DNA from: Bacilli bacterium
GTDB taxonomy: Bacteria > Bacillota_I > Bacilli_A > RFN20 > CAG-826
Assembly (NCBI GenBank): GCA_017502465.1
Contig: JAFVUY010000017.1
Location: 1 to 64,000 of the forward strand
Reading direction: 5' to 3'
DNA length: 64,000 nucleotides
The position numbers were made by a program, and so were the translations under genes. Below, piece by piece: positions 18,830 through 28,070 of the stretch. How positions within the stretch are numbered: the stretch's first letter is position 1; the number at the start of each line of letters is the position of its first letter. The notes under the pieces are model-generated. The model did not search any database and was not told where the DNA came from. It saw only the letters and a list, made by a program, of their open reading frames with translations.

Positions 18830-20442
18830 TAAAGTAATCCCGCTCTTTCTAATGCTTTATTCCAGTTTTCTTCTGTGTAATAAGCGATGGTTTCATCGTA
18901 GTAATCAGAAGGAGTTTTTCCATCCATTCTAATTTTGTCAAAGAAATCATAACCATTACTTAAATAGAAAGCGTCAACTCCGCCGTATTTAAGAAGTGGG
19001 AAGTTAAATCTAGATGGAAGTGTATATGGTTCTAAAAAACTCGAATTTAAATATGCGATACGTTCTTTATGAAGTTGATCGATTTCGTTATATAATTCAG
19101 GATTGCTTTCTTGGAGATCATATTCAAATGGAAGAGACGCTCCATCTGTGGCTTCAATATAAGCATCTTGAGCTTCATTTGTGGCCATAAATCTAATAAA
19201 ATCAACCGCTGCATCTTTTGCTAAAGCATAACTTGGAACCACCATTTGGTGAGCTGTTCCTAAGGATGAAACAACACCTCTAGCGGCTTTGACTCTATCA
19301 AAATCGAATTGGTTAACACTATAACCTTCGCCAGAAAGAGAGGTTTCTTCCGCATCAATCGCGGTGATTAATGCAGACAATTCTTCATCATCTTCAATTG
19401 ATTCACATAATTCAATAATGTCTGAGACGATTGGAGTTCTCATCATTTTGAAAGAATAATCTAAATTTGGATTATTAGCGACGATATCTTCTCTGATATC
19501 TTTCATTTCAGAAACAAACCAGTCACCGTTAACATTAAGGAGTGATTCACCTTTTAAGAACGCTCTTTGGTTGGACATGAAGTTTTGATATGCGGTCTTT
19601 GGAGAGACATATGATTCTTCATGGTCGAGTAATTCTGAGAAAACCTCAAGTGATTTAACACGACCTTTTTGTTTGAAAATATTTCTAGATAAGCTTCCAT
19701 CATCAATGCCGTTAAAGTAATTGTAATATCCTTCAACTTCTTGATATTGAGCCCAGAAGATATCAAATAAGTTATCAAAATATGATTCATCTTTACCTTG
19801 GATGAAGACAAATTGTTGTGTTTTATCAAGGCTTCCTTTCCATGTTTTTTCATGGAAATCATCACAAATAGCAATTAATTCATCAGTGGTATTTGGAACT
19901 TTATAGTCATTATCTTTAAAGAAAGATGCGTTGTAAACAATACCGTTCATACCGCCTGCCCATGGAGCGCAGTAATATTTAGGTGCGGTATTGTAATTAC
20001 CTTTTGAATAATATTCAAATGATTCCGCATATGAAGAGAAAATTTTATCTTTATATTTGACATTAGTGCCTGGAATATTTTGTTCATAAACAAGTTCAGT
20101 TAAGTCTAAAACATCTTCGGTTCCAGAGAAACCAATGAGGTTCATACTGATAAGAAGATCATAACGGTTACTTGCTTGTCCAGCATTTAAAACTGTTTCC
20201 GCATATGTGAAATCGTCATTTTGGAAAATAGTGATTTTAAGATCTGGGTATTTTTCTTTAACCCAATCTTGTTCAAGGAACACATTTTTAATTTCATGCG
20301 CCCATTGATAGCCATAACCTGCGTTAGCAATATAAATTTCTAACTCGTTTGGGTCGTCTTTTCCTTTAGAACAACCCGTAAGGACTCCCGCCACTGAAAC
20401 AAGGGCGAGCCCTAAAATGAAATGTTTTGTAATTTTTCTCAT
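18829..20442 (-). CDS. ABC sugar importer solute-binding lipoprotein
   Basis: 537 residues, starting at the ATG at 20442 after AGGAGG. Lipobox VLTGC anchors it outside the membrane. The pattern NELEIYIANAGYGYQWAHEI near the N-terminus, the NDDFTYAETVLNAGQASNRYDLLIS segment, YCAPWAGGMNGIVYN and the late AKDAAVDFIRFMATNEAQDAYI are those of family 1 extracellular sugar-binding proteins of the CUT1 type. At ~515 mature residues it is larger than MalE-like proteins, in the range of binding proteins for bigger oligosaccharides. The two permease genes follow upstream in the operon (9-nt and 12-nt gaps), making a complete importer with the MsmK ATPase at 25,458. Confidence 0.92.
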   Translation of the reverse strand: MRKITKHFILGLALVSVAGVLTGCSKGKDDPNELEIYIANAGYGYQWAHEIKNVFLEQDWVKEKYPDLKITIFQNDDFTYAETVLNAGQASNRYDLLISMNLIGFSGTEDVLDLTELVYEQNIPGTNVKYKDKIFSSYAESFEYYSKGNYNTAPKYYCAPWAGGMNGIVYNASFFKDNDYKVPNTTDELIAICDDFHEKTWKGSLDKTQQFVFIQGKDESYFDNLFDIFWAQYQEVEGYYNYFNGIDDGSLSRNIFKQKGRVKSLEVFSELLDHEESYVSPKTAYQNFMSNQRAFLKGESLLNVNGDWFVSEMKDIREDIVANNPNLDYSFKMMRTPIVSDIIELCESIEDDEELSALITAIDAEETSLSGEGYSVNQFDFDRVKAARGVVSSLGTAHQMVVPSYALAKDAAVDFIRFMATNEAQDAYIEATDGASLPFEYDLQESNPELYNEIDQLHKERIAYLNSSFLEPYTLPSRFNFPLLKYGGVDAFYLSNGYDFFDKIRMDGKTPSDYYDETIAYYTEENWNKALERAGLL

Positions 20443-20451
20443 AAAAGCCTC

Positions 20452-21381
20452 CTAACCTTTTAATCCACCGATAGAGAAGTTCTTCATAATTCTATCGGAG
20501 AAAATTGCAAACAATATCAATACAGGAACGAACGATAAGACCAAACCTGCAAATAATGTAGGCATATCATCCGCTCTTTGATTGGTAACTTGGAAATTGT
20601 AAATACCAGAAGCAACTGTTGGATAATCTGGTAAGAACATCATTGGGGTGGAATAGTCATTCCACGAACCAATTAAAGATAAAATAATAAGAGTGACAAT
20701 TGAGCTATGAGCTTGTGGAAGCATAACTCTAAAGAAGGCGGTGTAATGGCCTCCTCCATCAATTAAGACAGCCTCAACATAGTTCCAGCTAACATTTTTA
20801 AAGAATGCATGCATGACCATGAATGAGAAGCCAAAACCACCTAACGAAGTTAAAATGACATAGAAAGGTGTGTTATATATTGGCAAGAAATCAGAGTTAA
20901 CAAGTTTTAACATCGCACTTGTTGTACCGATAATTGGGATTGTCATACAGAAAATAACAATTGAATAAATTAAATTTCTTCCTTTAAATTCATATTTCGC
21001 AATAACGTAACCTGTAAAGGTTGACATCATGACACCTCCAAAGACTCCGATAAAACAGAACCACAAGGAGTTAAAGAACATTTGAGGGAGAAAAATATTA
21101 TTTCCTTTTGTATCAGAAGCAGAAATGGACAAAGCTTTTATGTAGTTTTCTATACTAAAAGAGAATTTAACAGTTTCTCCATAAGAATTATTAATCATCA
21201 CGTCATAGAAATAATCATCTAAGAATAATGAGCAGAACGCTAAATAGAAGATAAGATAAAGAAATGCAGCGGCGTAAAGAGTGAACAAGATGAAAGTAAT
21301 CGTATTTACGATTCTTTCTCCAACAGTCTTTTTCACTAATTTATTTCTTTTTAAAAATACATTTGGTAATTTCTTTTCCAT
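20452..21381 (-). CDS. Sugar ABC transporter permease, MalG type
   Basis: 309 residues. Among GTG 21390, ATG 21387 and ATG 21381, the last has the correct 8-nt spacing from AGGAGG, so I start there (EKKLPNVFLKRNK). Six membrane spans are predicted. The cytoplasmic EAA loop reads EAVLIDGGGHYTAFFRVMLP, the contact site for the ATPase. The sequence YWFCFIG-like and FAGLVLSFVPVLILFAIF ends are typical of CUT1 second permeases. A larger than usual periplasmic loop (~residues 60-100, DDYFYDVMINNSYGETVKF) lies between span 1 and span 2. It works with the permease at 21,394 and the binding protein at 18,829. Confidence 0.93.
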   Translation of the reverse strand: MEKKLPNVFLKRNKLVKKTVGERIVNTITFILFTLYAAAFLYLIFYLAFCSLFLDDYFYDVMINNSYGETVKFSFSIENYIKALSISASDTKGNNIFLPQMFFNSLWFCFIGVFGGVMMSTFTGYVIAKYEFKGRNLIYSIVIFCMTIPIIGTTSAMLKLVNSDFLPIYNTPFYVILTSLGGFGFSFMVMHAFFKNVSWNYVEAVLIDGGGHYTAFFRVMLPQAHSSIVTLIILSLIGSWNDYSTPMMFLPDYPTVASGIYNFQVTNQRADDMPTLFAGLVLSFVPVLILFAIFSDRIMKNFSIGGLKG

Positions 21382-21393
21382 ATCCATCACCTC

Positions 21394-22380
21394 CTAGTAT
21401 TCTACTGCTTTTACCTTATCGGTAAGTTTTCTTGCAAGCATAATAATTGGGAAGCCTGCAAGGGTGAAGCACAAACCTGTACAAGATACGATGTTATACG
21501 CGGATACACCTCCGCCACCGAACTTGCCGTACGCTTCTCTAAAGATCCAATAAGAAATGGTAATTGTGTCTAATTTGTTATTTGGATCAAATAATAAAAT
21601 TGGTCCAGATGCTGTAAATATGCCTGTCATTGTGAAAATGAGTTGAGTGGAGAAGGTTGGCCAAATAAGTGGGAAAATAATTTCCACTAATTCTCTAAAC
21701 GGAGAACAACCTTCAAGTCTTGCGCTTTCAAGAACTTCGGTAGGAACACGGCTCATCGCACCAGAGAAGAGTAATACGTTCGTGGTAAATCCTGTAAAAA
21801 TTGTATAGAACAAAATTGTTCCTGTCGCAGTGGACTTATTTCCAAGAAGACCTTGAGGATCAACAGGAATACCCAAAGATTTAATAAATGTCATAATTGG
21901 GCCAGTTGGACTAATTAACGCAGAGAAGGCGGTAACAAGAGCAAGGCCAGAGATAATCGCTGGAAGGAAGAAAATAATTCTAAAAAAGCGATATCCAGCA
22001 ATTTTCTTATATAAGAAATAAGCAATAACAAGTGAGATTGGTAAAACAATTAAAATTGAACTGCCGAAATAAAGTAATGTATTTTTTAAGGCTAAACCAA
22101 GAATGTTACCCACTGGGGCGGTCAATTTTTCCCAGAATTGACTGAAATTATCTAATGTAAAGGAACCATCAAGAGGACTTTGAAATGCTAAAATGATTGA
22201 TTGGAAATTAACAAATAACCAGAAAATTAACCAGTGTAAAACTGGAATAAAAAGTAAGGAGACAATGAAAAACGCTGTCTTCCTATGATTTAAAACACCT
22301 TTTGTGCTTGTAGCTTTGGCCTTTCTCTTCTTAGAGAATGCCCTGAACTCTCGTTCATACAAATAATCCTTTAACATCAT
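21394..22380 (-). CDS. Sugar ABC transporter permease, MalF type
   Basis: 328 residues. Two adjacent ATG codons (22380, 22377) follow GAGGAACTAAT; the first is used. After a basic cytoplasmic tail (FRAFSKKRKAKATSTKG), about six membrane spans are predicted. The EAA loop ESARLEGCSPFRELVEIIFP matches CUT1 permeases, as does FFLPAIISGLALVTAFSALI. The sequence around SGPILLFDPNNKLDTITISYWIF fits permeases of complex oligosaccharide importers (LplB-like) rather than maltose MalF. It should form a heterodimer channel with the 20,452 protein. Confidence 0.93.
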   Translation of the reverse strand: MMLKDYLYEREFRAFSKKRKAKATSTKGVLNHRKTAFFIVSLLFIPVLHWLIFWLFVNFQSIILAFQSPLDGSFTLDNFSQFWEKLTAPVGNILGLALKNTLLYFGSSILIVLPISLVIAYFLYKKIAGYRFFRIIFFLPAIISGLALVTAFSALISPTGPIMTFIKSLGIPVDPQGLLGNKSTATGTILFYTIFTGFTTNVLLFSGAMSRVPTEVLESARLEGCSPFRELVEIIFPLIWPTFSTQLIFTMTGIFTASGPILLFDPNNKLDTITISYWIFREAYGKFGGGGVSAYNIVSCTGLCFTLAGFPIIMLARKLTDKVKAVEY

Positions 22381-22401
22381 ATTAGTTCCTCTATATCCTT
22401 T

Positions 22402-24249
22402 TTAATAAATAATGTTTGGGGAGCAAACTTCTCTCCAATATCCGATCAATGTTGCCTCATCGACATCCGTTTCATGCCATGGAAGAATATCTTCTTCAAA
22501 TTCTTGAATGGTGTCAATTTTTCCTTCTATATAATCAGAGATTGTAAGATAAGCAGTTTTAATTCTATTAGTGAGGAAGCCAATTCTTCCATCGATGATT
22601 TCAAAACCGAATGGTTTATTTTCTTTATACCATTGATAACGATATGCTTCCAAAAACTTTTTAAGTTTCTTTTCTAATAATTTAAGTTCACTTAAAAATG
22701 GAATAAATAATTCTTTTTTACCTTCTTTATATGTTTTTCTTAATCTAAGACCAATCGTTGCTTTATTAATTAAGAAATCGCTGAGAAGACTAAGAGAATT
22801 ATAAACGTATCCGTATTTTTTGGATTTTTTAGATGCGGATCTAAGTAATTTCATCACTTTTTCAAAGTGAAGTGAATATTCTTCTTTTACTTTTCCATCC
22901 GCAACTCCTAGAAGAATGTCTTGATAGAAGAATGGTTTGCTTAAATTTTCATAAGCAGTTTGTTCTTTTCTGACATGATTAATTTCTTGAAGTAATGTCC
23001 ATCTCTTAAGAGGATCGCCAGTAACAGTTTCTAAAATTTTTGAAACTTCTCTATCTTTGCCTTTTCCATAAAATTCATAGCAAGAATGAAGAGCCATCGC
23101 AGGATAGATTCCAACAACCGAACATTCATTACCTCCATCACCCCAAGAGGACATCATAATATTTTCAATATTGTGTTTAATCGCAGAATCAAGACCGAAC
23201 CTGGTAATTTCAAATGATTGTTTGATGTTTGGAGCAAAACCAGTCCAAGAGACCGCTCCATCGCAGAAGAAAACTTCTTTTCCAGTTTCTTTACACGCTT
23301 TAAACATACGATCATATGTTTCATAATCGCCGTTATAATAGTCCCAATAAACGATTCCAACATCTGGGATAAGTGAAATAACTTGTTCTGATAATTTACC
23401 CTTAAAAGAGTACCAGTTAACATGGCCATTAGAATTATCCGCTTCTAACTTAAAGAACATATCTCCCCACATAATAGGTTTGAAATGGTGATTTTTACAA
23501 ATTTCAACAACTTTATTTAAATGTCTTAAGAATAATTCTTTTTTATTTAAAATTTTGTCTTTCCAAATGAATGAACCAGAGGCAATATCCACTGCTTCAT
23601 CCATATTTATATGGATTGTGTCAGTTTCAAATACTTCTTCACATGTGGAAATCATCTTTTCAATTAATTGATATGTTTTTGGCTCATCAACAAGTAATGT
23701 GTTAATAGTATCAGCAATATCCGCATAATGAGGCCATTTAAGAGCTTCGTTAAGATGAGATAAGGTTTGAATTGAAGGAATTAATTGAACTCCAAATGAT
23801 TTGGAATATGCAACTAAGTCTTTTAACTCTTTTTTTGTATATCTTCCTCTTAAATAACCAAACCAAGGTTCTCCTTCGATTTCATAAACATCTTCTGTGT
23901 ATAACATGAATCTATTTAAACCAAATAAGGCTGCGACCATAATCATTTCTTTGGCTTGAGTGATATTAACTGGTCCATTCCTAGAGCAGTCATGCATCAC
24001 TGCGTTAGTTTTGAAATGTCTATGTAAATTAATTTCATAATTATCTTTTTTATGATTTTGTTTAATTAATGAAAAAGCATAGAAAAGTGAAGCAAGAACC
24101 CCATATTTAATTTCAACTTTGTGATTCTTTTTTGAAATTGTAAGAAGGGATGCTTCGTTAACTTTTTCATAAGAAATATCTAATCCTTCAAAGAAAGATT
24201 CGCCTAAATAAGCTTTCGCTAGAGAAATTGAATGGTCTAAGTTATACAT
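22402..24249 (-). CDS. Beta-N-acetylhexosaminidase, GH20
   Basis: 615 residues, starting at the ATG at 24249 after GAGGAAGG. There is no signal peptide, so it is cytoplasmic. A small N-terminal alpha/beta domain precedes the barrel. The barrel contains RHFKTNAVMHDCSRNG (~77-91), FMLYTEDVYEIEGEPWFGYLRG, IPSIQTLSHLNEAL and IHINMDEAVD. D217-E218 form the Asp-Glu pair used in GH20 substrate-assisted hydrolysis. The overall form resembles the compact GH20C-type enzymes of streptococci, which remove terminal beta-GlcNAc or beta-GalNAc from oligosaccharides. It lies between the permeases and the trehalase-like gene. It would process imported GlcNAc/GalNAc-containing fragments. Confidence 0.88.
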   Translation of the reverse strand: MYNLDHSISLAKAYLGESFFEGLDISYEKVNEASLLTISKKNHKVEIKYGVLASLFYAFSLIKQNHKKDNYEINLHRHFKTNAVMHDCSRNGPVNITQAKEMIMVAALFGLNRFMLYTEDVYEIEGEPWFGYLRGRYTKKELKDLVAYSKSFGVQLIPSIQTLSHLNEALKWPHYADIADTINTLLVDEPKTYQLIEKMISTCEEVFETDTIHINMDEAVDIASGSFIWKDKILNKKELFLRHLNKVVEICKNHHFKPIMWGDMFFKLEADNSNGHVNWYSFKGKLSEQVISLIPDVGIVYWDYYNGDYETYDRMFKACKETGKEVFFCDGAVSWTGFAPNIKQSFEITRFGLDSAIKHNIENIMMSSWGDGGNECSVVGIYPAMALHSCYEFYGKGKDREVSKILETVTGDPLKRWTLLQEINHVRKEQTAYENLSKPFFYQDILLGVADGKVKEEYSLHFEKVMKLLRSASKKSKKYGYVYNSLSLLSDFLINKATIGLRLRKTYKEGKKELFIPFLSELKLLEKKLKKFLEAYRYQWYKENKPFGFEIIDGRIGFLTNRIKTAYLTISDYIEGKIDTIQEFEEDILPWHETDVDEATLIGYWREVCSPNIIY

Positions 24250-24251
24250 AA

Positions 24252-25457
24252 TTAATAACCTTCCTCACAAAAATATTCATATATTCCCGCGCTCCAACCA
24301 AGCATTGTTGGGGTTTGATATTCAAATGAATAAGAAACTTCATTTGTTAATGCGTTATATTTTTCCCAAATTTTTCCAGTTTTTTCAAAGTTATATTCAA
24401 CATTGTTTTTATATGTCTTCGCGACAAAATCAGCTTCTTCTTGCATATTAAGATTTTTAAAAGCAATGTATTCAAAATACACTAGTGGAGGCCAAACACT
24501 TGGGAAATCCCATTGCAATTTATTCTCTGATTCAAAATCAACCGTGCTAGTTAATCCGTATTTTTGTCTTAATAAATTAAAGACCTTTTTAGCGCCTTCT
24601 TTATCACTAGAAATTCCAAAAGTATATGGATATAAACTTGCAGCTGTTAATAAGAAAGAGTGTTCTTTATCAACAAAGTTATAGTCATAATATAGTCCAT
24701 CTTTTAAGAAATATTTGTTAATTAGTTCCTTGCGTTTTTCTGCTTTTTGCTCAAAACGTTCCGCTTTTGCATCGTTTTTGATGATTCTAAGCATTTCTGC
24801 AAACTTTTTCTCGGCATCATATAAGAGACAATTTAAATCAAGACACGCAAATTTTTTGATCGCGAATCTATTACCTTTTGAATAATATTTGGAGTTAATA
24901 TCCATTCCACTTTCTGCGATCGCGTAACAAGATTTTGCCATTTCAATATCGCCTTCTTGAAGCTCTATTTCATTAAAGCCATTAACTCTATTATTAAAAT
25001 ATGAAGCATTTTCTTTACAAAGCTCATCAGGCCAGGCGCATTTGTATTGATTAAGACCAATTTCTGTTTGTCTTTTTTCTTCCCAGAAATTAAGTTCTTT
25101 TTCAATGGCATCAACAAAATATAGGATGTCGTTAATGTCGCGAGTCTTCATATATAAGTCGTAAACACCTCTTGTGAATAAAGGTGGTTGACTTCCATAA
25201 AGAAGATGGTCTGCGTTTGGGATAAATCCGTGTTTATTCGCAAAATATTCCATAATTTTTAAGTTGTTTCTCGCCATCTCAATGTCATTGTTAGCGAGCA
25301 AACCAACATTAATAAAATATGTATCCCAATAGTAAAAGTTTTGGAAAGTATCATCCGAACAAGGAGTCATATATGCGTTTGGAAGATTCTTTCCATTAAA
25401 GTTTGGGTCTCTAATAGTCTTTGGATTATTTTCGCGAATGAAATCACGTACAGACAT
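24252..25457 (-). CDS. GH37 trehalase-like (alpha/alpha)6-barrel glycosidase
   Basis: 401 residues, starting at the ATG at 25457 after AGAGGAGAA. Trehalase signatures are visible: FYYWDTYF (~41-48), ESGMDINSKYY (the ESGWD motif with the catalytic acid Asp, though Trp is replaced by Met), LQWDFPSVWPPLVYF and the late WEKYNA. The usual GH37 length is 500 or more residues. This short form is nearly the bare barrel and lacks a signal peptide. Its true substrate may not be trehalose, since the locus otherwise handles hexosamine glycans and the ESGWD Trp is changed. It is tightly placed between msmK and the GH20 gene. Confidence 0.8.
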   Translation of the reverse strand: MSVRDFIRENNPKTIRDPNFNGKNLPNAYMTPCSDDTFQNFYYWDTYFINVGLLANNDIEMARNNLKIMEYFANKHGFIPNADHLLYGSQPPLFTRGVYDLYMKTRDINDILYFVDAIEKELNFWEEKRQTEIGLNQYKCAWPDELCKENASYFNNRVNGFNEIELQEGDIEMAKSCYAIAESGMDINSKYYSKGNRFAIKKFACLDLNCLLYDAEKKFAEMLRIIKNDAKAERFEQKAEKRKELINKYFLKDGLYYDYNFVDKEHSFLLTAASLYPYTFGISSDKEGAKKVFNLLRQKYGLTSTVDFESENKLQWDFPSVWPPLVYFEYIAFKNLNMQEEADFVAKTYKNNVEYNFEKTGKIWEKYNALTNEVSYSFEYQTPTMLGWSAGIYEYFCEEGY

Positions 25458-27014
25458 TTATTTAATTCTCCTCTCGCTTTCCGCATCAAAGAAATAAACT
25501 TTGCTGTCATCAAAACATAATTGAACTTTTTGTTCGCCTTCAACCGCGCTGGATTCATCTGTTGTTGCGATGACTTTATATCCAGCGATATAGAAATAGA
25601 TAACCAAGTCATAACCAAGTAATTCAACATAGTCACAAGTGACTTCAAATGGTTTGCTTTCGTTTTTATTGTTAAGGTCACCTTTAAGATAGATGTCTTC
25701 AGGTCTTGCACCTAAAATAACTCTTTTGCCTTCATAATCTTTTAAGGCCTTTTGCATATCTTTTGTGACTTTATATGAGAATGATTCTAATCCCACTGTA
25801 ACATTATCACCCTCATTAAGTTCCGCGGTGAAAACGCCATTAGAATATGTTCCATAGATGAAGTTCATCGCTGGAGAACCAATAAAGCTTGCAACAAATT
25901 TATTCGCAGGATCAGAGAATAATTCTTTTGGGGTGCCAATTTGTTGGACATAACCATCTTTCATGACAACAATACGATCCGCCATAGTCATAGCTTCAAC
26001 TTGGTCATGAGTAACATAAATTGTGGTCGCACCAACTTTTTTATGAATTTTTGTGATTTCGCTTCTTGTTTGAACACGTAATTTCGCGTCTAAGTTTGAT
26101 AATGGTTCATCCATTAAGAAGACACGAGGTTTTCTAACAATCGCACGGCCTAAAGCGACACGTTGTCTTTGACCACCAGAAAGAGCAGATGGTTTTCTGA
26201 ATAAATATCTCGCCAAATCGATGGAATCAGCAATCTTATTAATTTCAATATCCATTTCGTTTTTAGTGAGCTTACGCATCTTACAAAGCGGGACTTCATG
26301 TGTTTGCAAGTATTCGATTTTGTTTAGCAATTCTTCAACTTGTCTTTCACTATTCTTATTTTCTTCTTCTAATGCTTTGCATTCTTCAGAGAATCTATCG
26401 CTATATTTTTCAATAAGATGTTTATTTTTTGCGATATTTTTTCTATGTTTTTCAATAGTTTTTTTATGAACATTAATTGAATATTCATCGATACCGATTT
26501 GTTGGACTAAAACTTCAGCCTTTTTATCTTCAATTAAGTAAAGCTCTTGATATAAGGCAGTTCTCTCCGCTAAAAGTGTGTCGTTATTTTGATCTTTAAT
26601 GAATTTCCTTTCAACCGCTTTAATCTTTTTTCTAAGTTGTTTTTCTTCCTCAAGAAGTTCATTAATTGCTTCTGGATTAACATAAATTGGTTTAAAAACT
26701 TTTCTAAGTTTAAGAGCAAACTTCATATTGTTATAAACCGTCATATGTGGATATAACGCGTAGTTTTGGAAAACCATCGCAATATTTCTATTCTTTGGTT
26801 CGACTTGATTCATTAATTCTCCATCAATGAAAAATTCACCATAAGTAATGGTTTCTAAACCTGCGATCATTCTTAATGTTGTGGACTTACCACATCCAGA
26901 AGGACCAACAAAAACAACGAATTCTTTATCTTTAATCTCTAAATTAAAATCAAAGACCGCTTGAACTCCATTAGGATAAACTTTGTTTATATTTTTTAAA
27001 ACAAGAGTGCCCAT
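25458..27014 (-). CDS. msmK: Multi-sugar ABC ATPase (MsmK/UgpC type) with long coiled-coil insert
   Basis: 518 residues. The ATG at 27014 has GGAGGG at the right distance; the longer frame to 27089 reads through AT-rich leader and has no site. Walker A GPSGCGKST (~37-45), Q-loop FQNYALYPHMTV, signature LSGGQRQR (from ~278), Walker B VFLMDEPLSNLDAKLR and THDQVEAMTMADR are intact. The C-terminal OB/TOBE regulatory domain (GARPEDIYLK) is of the MalK type. Between the helical subdomain (MKFALKLRKV, ~96-105) and the signature there are about 145 extra residues, very rich in Glu, Lys and Leu with heptad-like spacing. Mycoplasma sugar ATPases of this family are also enlarged. It energises the CUT1 importer and, as first gene of the operon, may serve other importers. 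Confidence 0.93.
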   Translation of the reverse strand: MGTLVLKNINKVYPNGVQAVFDFNLEIKDKEFVVFVGPSGCGKSTTLRMIAGLETITYGEFFIDGELMNQVEPKNRNIAMVFQNYALYPHMTVYNNMKFALKLRKVFKPIYVNPEAINELLEEEKQLRKKIKAVERKFIKDQNNDTLLAERTALYQELYLIEDKKAEVLVQQIGIDEYSINVHKKTIEKHRKNIAKNKHLIEKYSDRFSEECKALEEENKNSERQVEELLNKIEYLQTHEVPLCKMRKLTKNEMDIEINKIADSIDLARYLFRKPSALSGGQRQRVALGRAIVRKPRVFLMDEPLSNLDAKLRVQTRSEITKIHKKVGATTIYVTHDQVEAMTMADRIVVMKDGYVQQIGTPKELFSDPANKFVASFIGSPAMNFIYGTYSNGVFTAELNEGDNVTVGLESFSYKVTKDMQKALKDYEGKRVILGARPEDIYLKGDLNNKNESKPFEVTCDYVELLGYDLVIYFYIAGYKVIATTDESSAVEGEQKVQLCFDDSKVYFFDAESERRIK

Positions 27015-27091
27015 ATAAAAAACCCTCCAAATACAAGTGTTTTTTGTTAATAAAACAATATAACTGTCTATATTTTCCCAAATTAACATAA

Positions 27092-27104
27092 GTTATTCTA
27101 TAAC
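27092..27104. promoter_or_regulatory. Palindrome in the divergent msmK / araC-type promoter region
   Basis: GTTAT-tct-ATAAC, a perfect 13-bp palindrome 78 bp upstream of msmK and 60 bp upstream of the AraC-type gene. It could be the binding site of the divergent regulator. No second copy was found elsewhere in the locus by eye. Confidence 0.3.
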
Positions 27105-27129
27105 AATAATTTCCAAATTGAGTAAAATA

Positions 27130-27158
27130 TTGACATTTTCCTATTTAGTAACTAAATT
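27130..27158 (+). promoter_or_regulatory. Promoter of the AraC-type gene (likely leaderless transcript)
   Basis: TTGACA (27130-27135), a 17-nt spacer and TAAATT (27153-27158). The expected start point is 6-8 nt beyond the -10, i.e. 27164-27166, which is the ATG itself (27165). No Shine-Dalgarno sequence lies between the -10 and the ATG. Confidence 0.6.
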
Positions 27159-27164
27159 GAAATT

Positions 27165-28052
27165 ATGATAGAAAGTTTGTTGAACAAGCCATATCCTCTT
27201 AAAAAGGAGGTAGAAATTTTTGATATTTGGGGAGTTTACATTTTCTCATTCATCCCATCTTATCAAAATTATGCGGAAAGCCATCCTCAATTAGAACTTT
27301 TCTTTGTTGATGAAGGTGTTGAGGAACTTTATGAAGACGGGAAGACATATCAACTTAGCGGTGGTCAAATGTTTCTTCGTAAACCAAATTCTTTGCATAA
27401 GGATAGATGTTTGAGCCCCCATTCAACTTGTTATATCCTCGCTTTTAAAGGGGAATCTCCACATTTTCCAAAACTTTATGATAGAGTTATTCAATTAACA
27501 AAAAATCAAATAATTCAATTCAAAGAATTGTTTGAGCTATATCTAAAAGAAATTGATGGGGAAGTTGATAAAAGTGCAATTAATCGAGGAATCACTCCAA
27601 AAAAGAACGTTTTCGGACTTCCTCAAATCATTAAAAATAAACTTGAACTATTCTTTATTTCTCTTTTTTCATCTGAATCAAAAGAAACAAACGAATTGGA
27701 AATATTTAGAAATTATGACGATCCTCTTGTTGATTTAATTCTAAAAGAATTACATGAAAGAAAATATGAAAAATTTTCTCTTACAAAAATCTCTATAAAT
27801 CTCTCATATTCTAGAAGCTACTTGTGTAGACATTTTAAAGATGTCACTGGAACGACAATTATTAATTACTTCTACTCAATTAAAATTGAAGAAGCGAAGA
27901 AATTATTAATTTCAGGAAAATATAGCATTGAAGAAACAAGCGACTTGTTAAATTTTGATTCTGTTCAATATTTCTCAAAAGTATTTAAAAAGTACTGTGG
28001 ACTTTCTCCTTCAACTTGGAGAAGTATTTCCACAGAGAAAAAATATTATTAA
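27165..28052 (+). CDS. AraC-family transcriptional regulator
   Basis: 295 residues. The N-terminal half is a cupin-like effector domain (LELFFVDEGVEELYEDGKTY, then GGQMFLRKPNSLHKD), typical of sugar-sensing AraC proteins. The C-terminal ~100 residues hold two helix-turn-helix units: LTKISINLSYSRSYLCRHFK and YSIEETSDLLNFDSVQYFSK, followed by VFKKYCGLSPSTWR. It is transcribed away from msmK across a 150-bp shared promoter region, the usual place for the local regulator, so it probably activates the glycan operon in response to an imported sugar. There is no ribosome-binding site and the promoter puts the start point on the ATG. Confidence 0.93.
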   Translation: MIESLLNKPYPLKKEVEIFDIWGVYIFSFIPSYQNYAESHPQLELFFVDEGVEELYEDGKTYQLSGGQMFLRKPNSLHKDRCLSPHSTCYILAFKGESPHFPKLYDRVIQLTKNQIIQFKELFELYLKEIDGEVDKSAINRGITPKKNVFGLPQIIKNKLELFFISLFSSESKETNELEIFRNYDDPLVDLILKELHERKYEKFSLTKISINLSYSRSYLCRHFKDVTGTTIINYFYSIKIEEAKKLLISGKYSIEETSDLLNFDSVQYFSKVFKKYCGLSPSTWRSISTEKKYY

Positions 28053-28070
28053 CCTAATCTAACTATCGGC

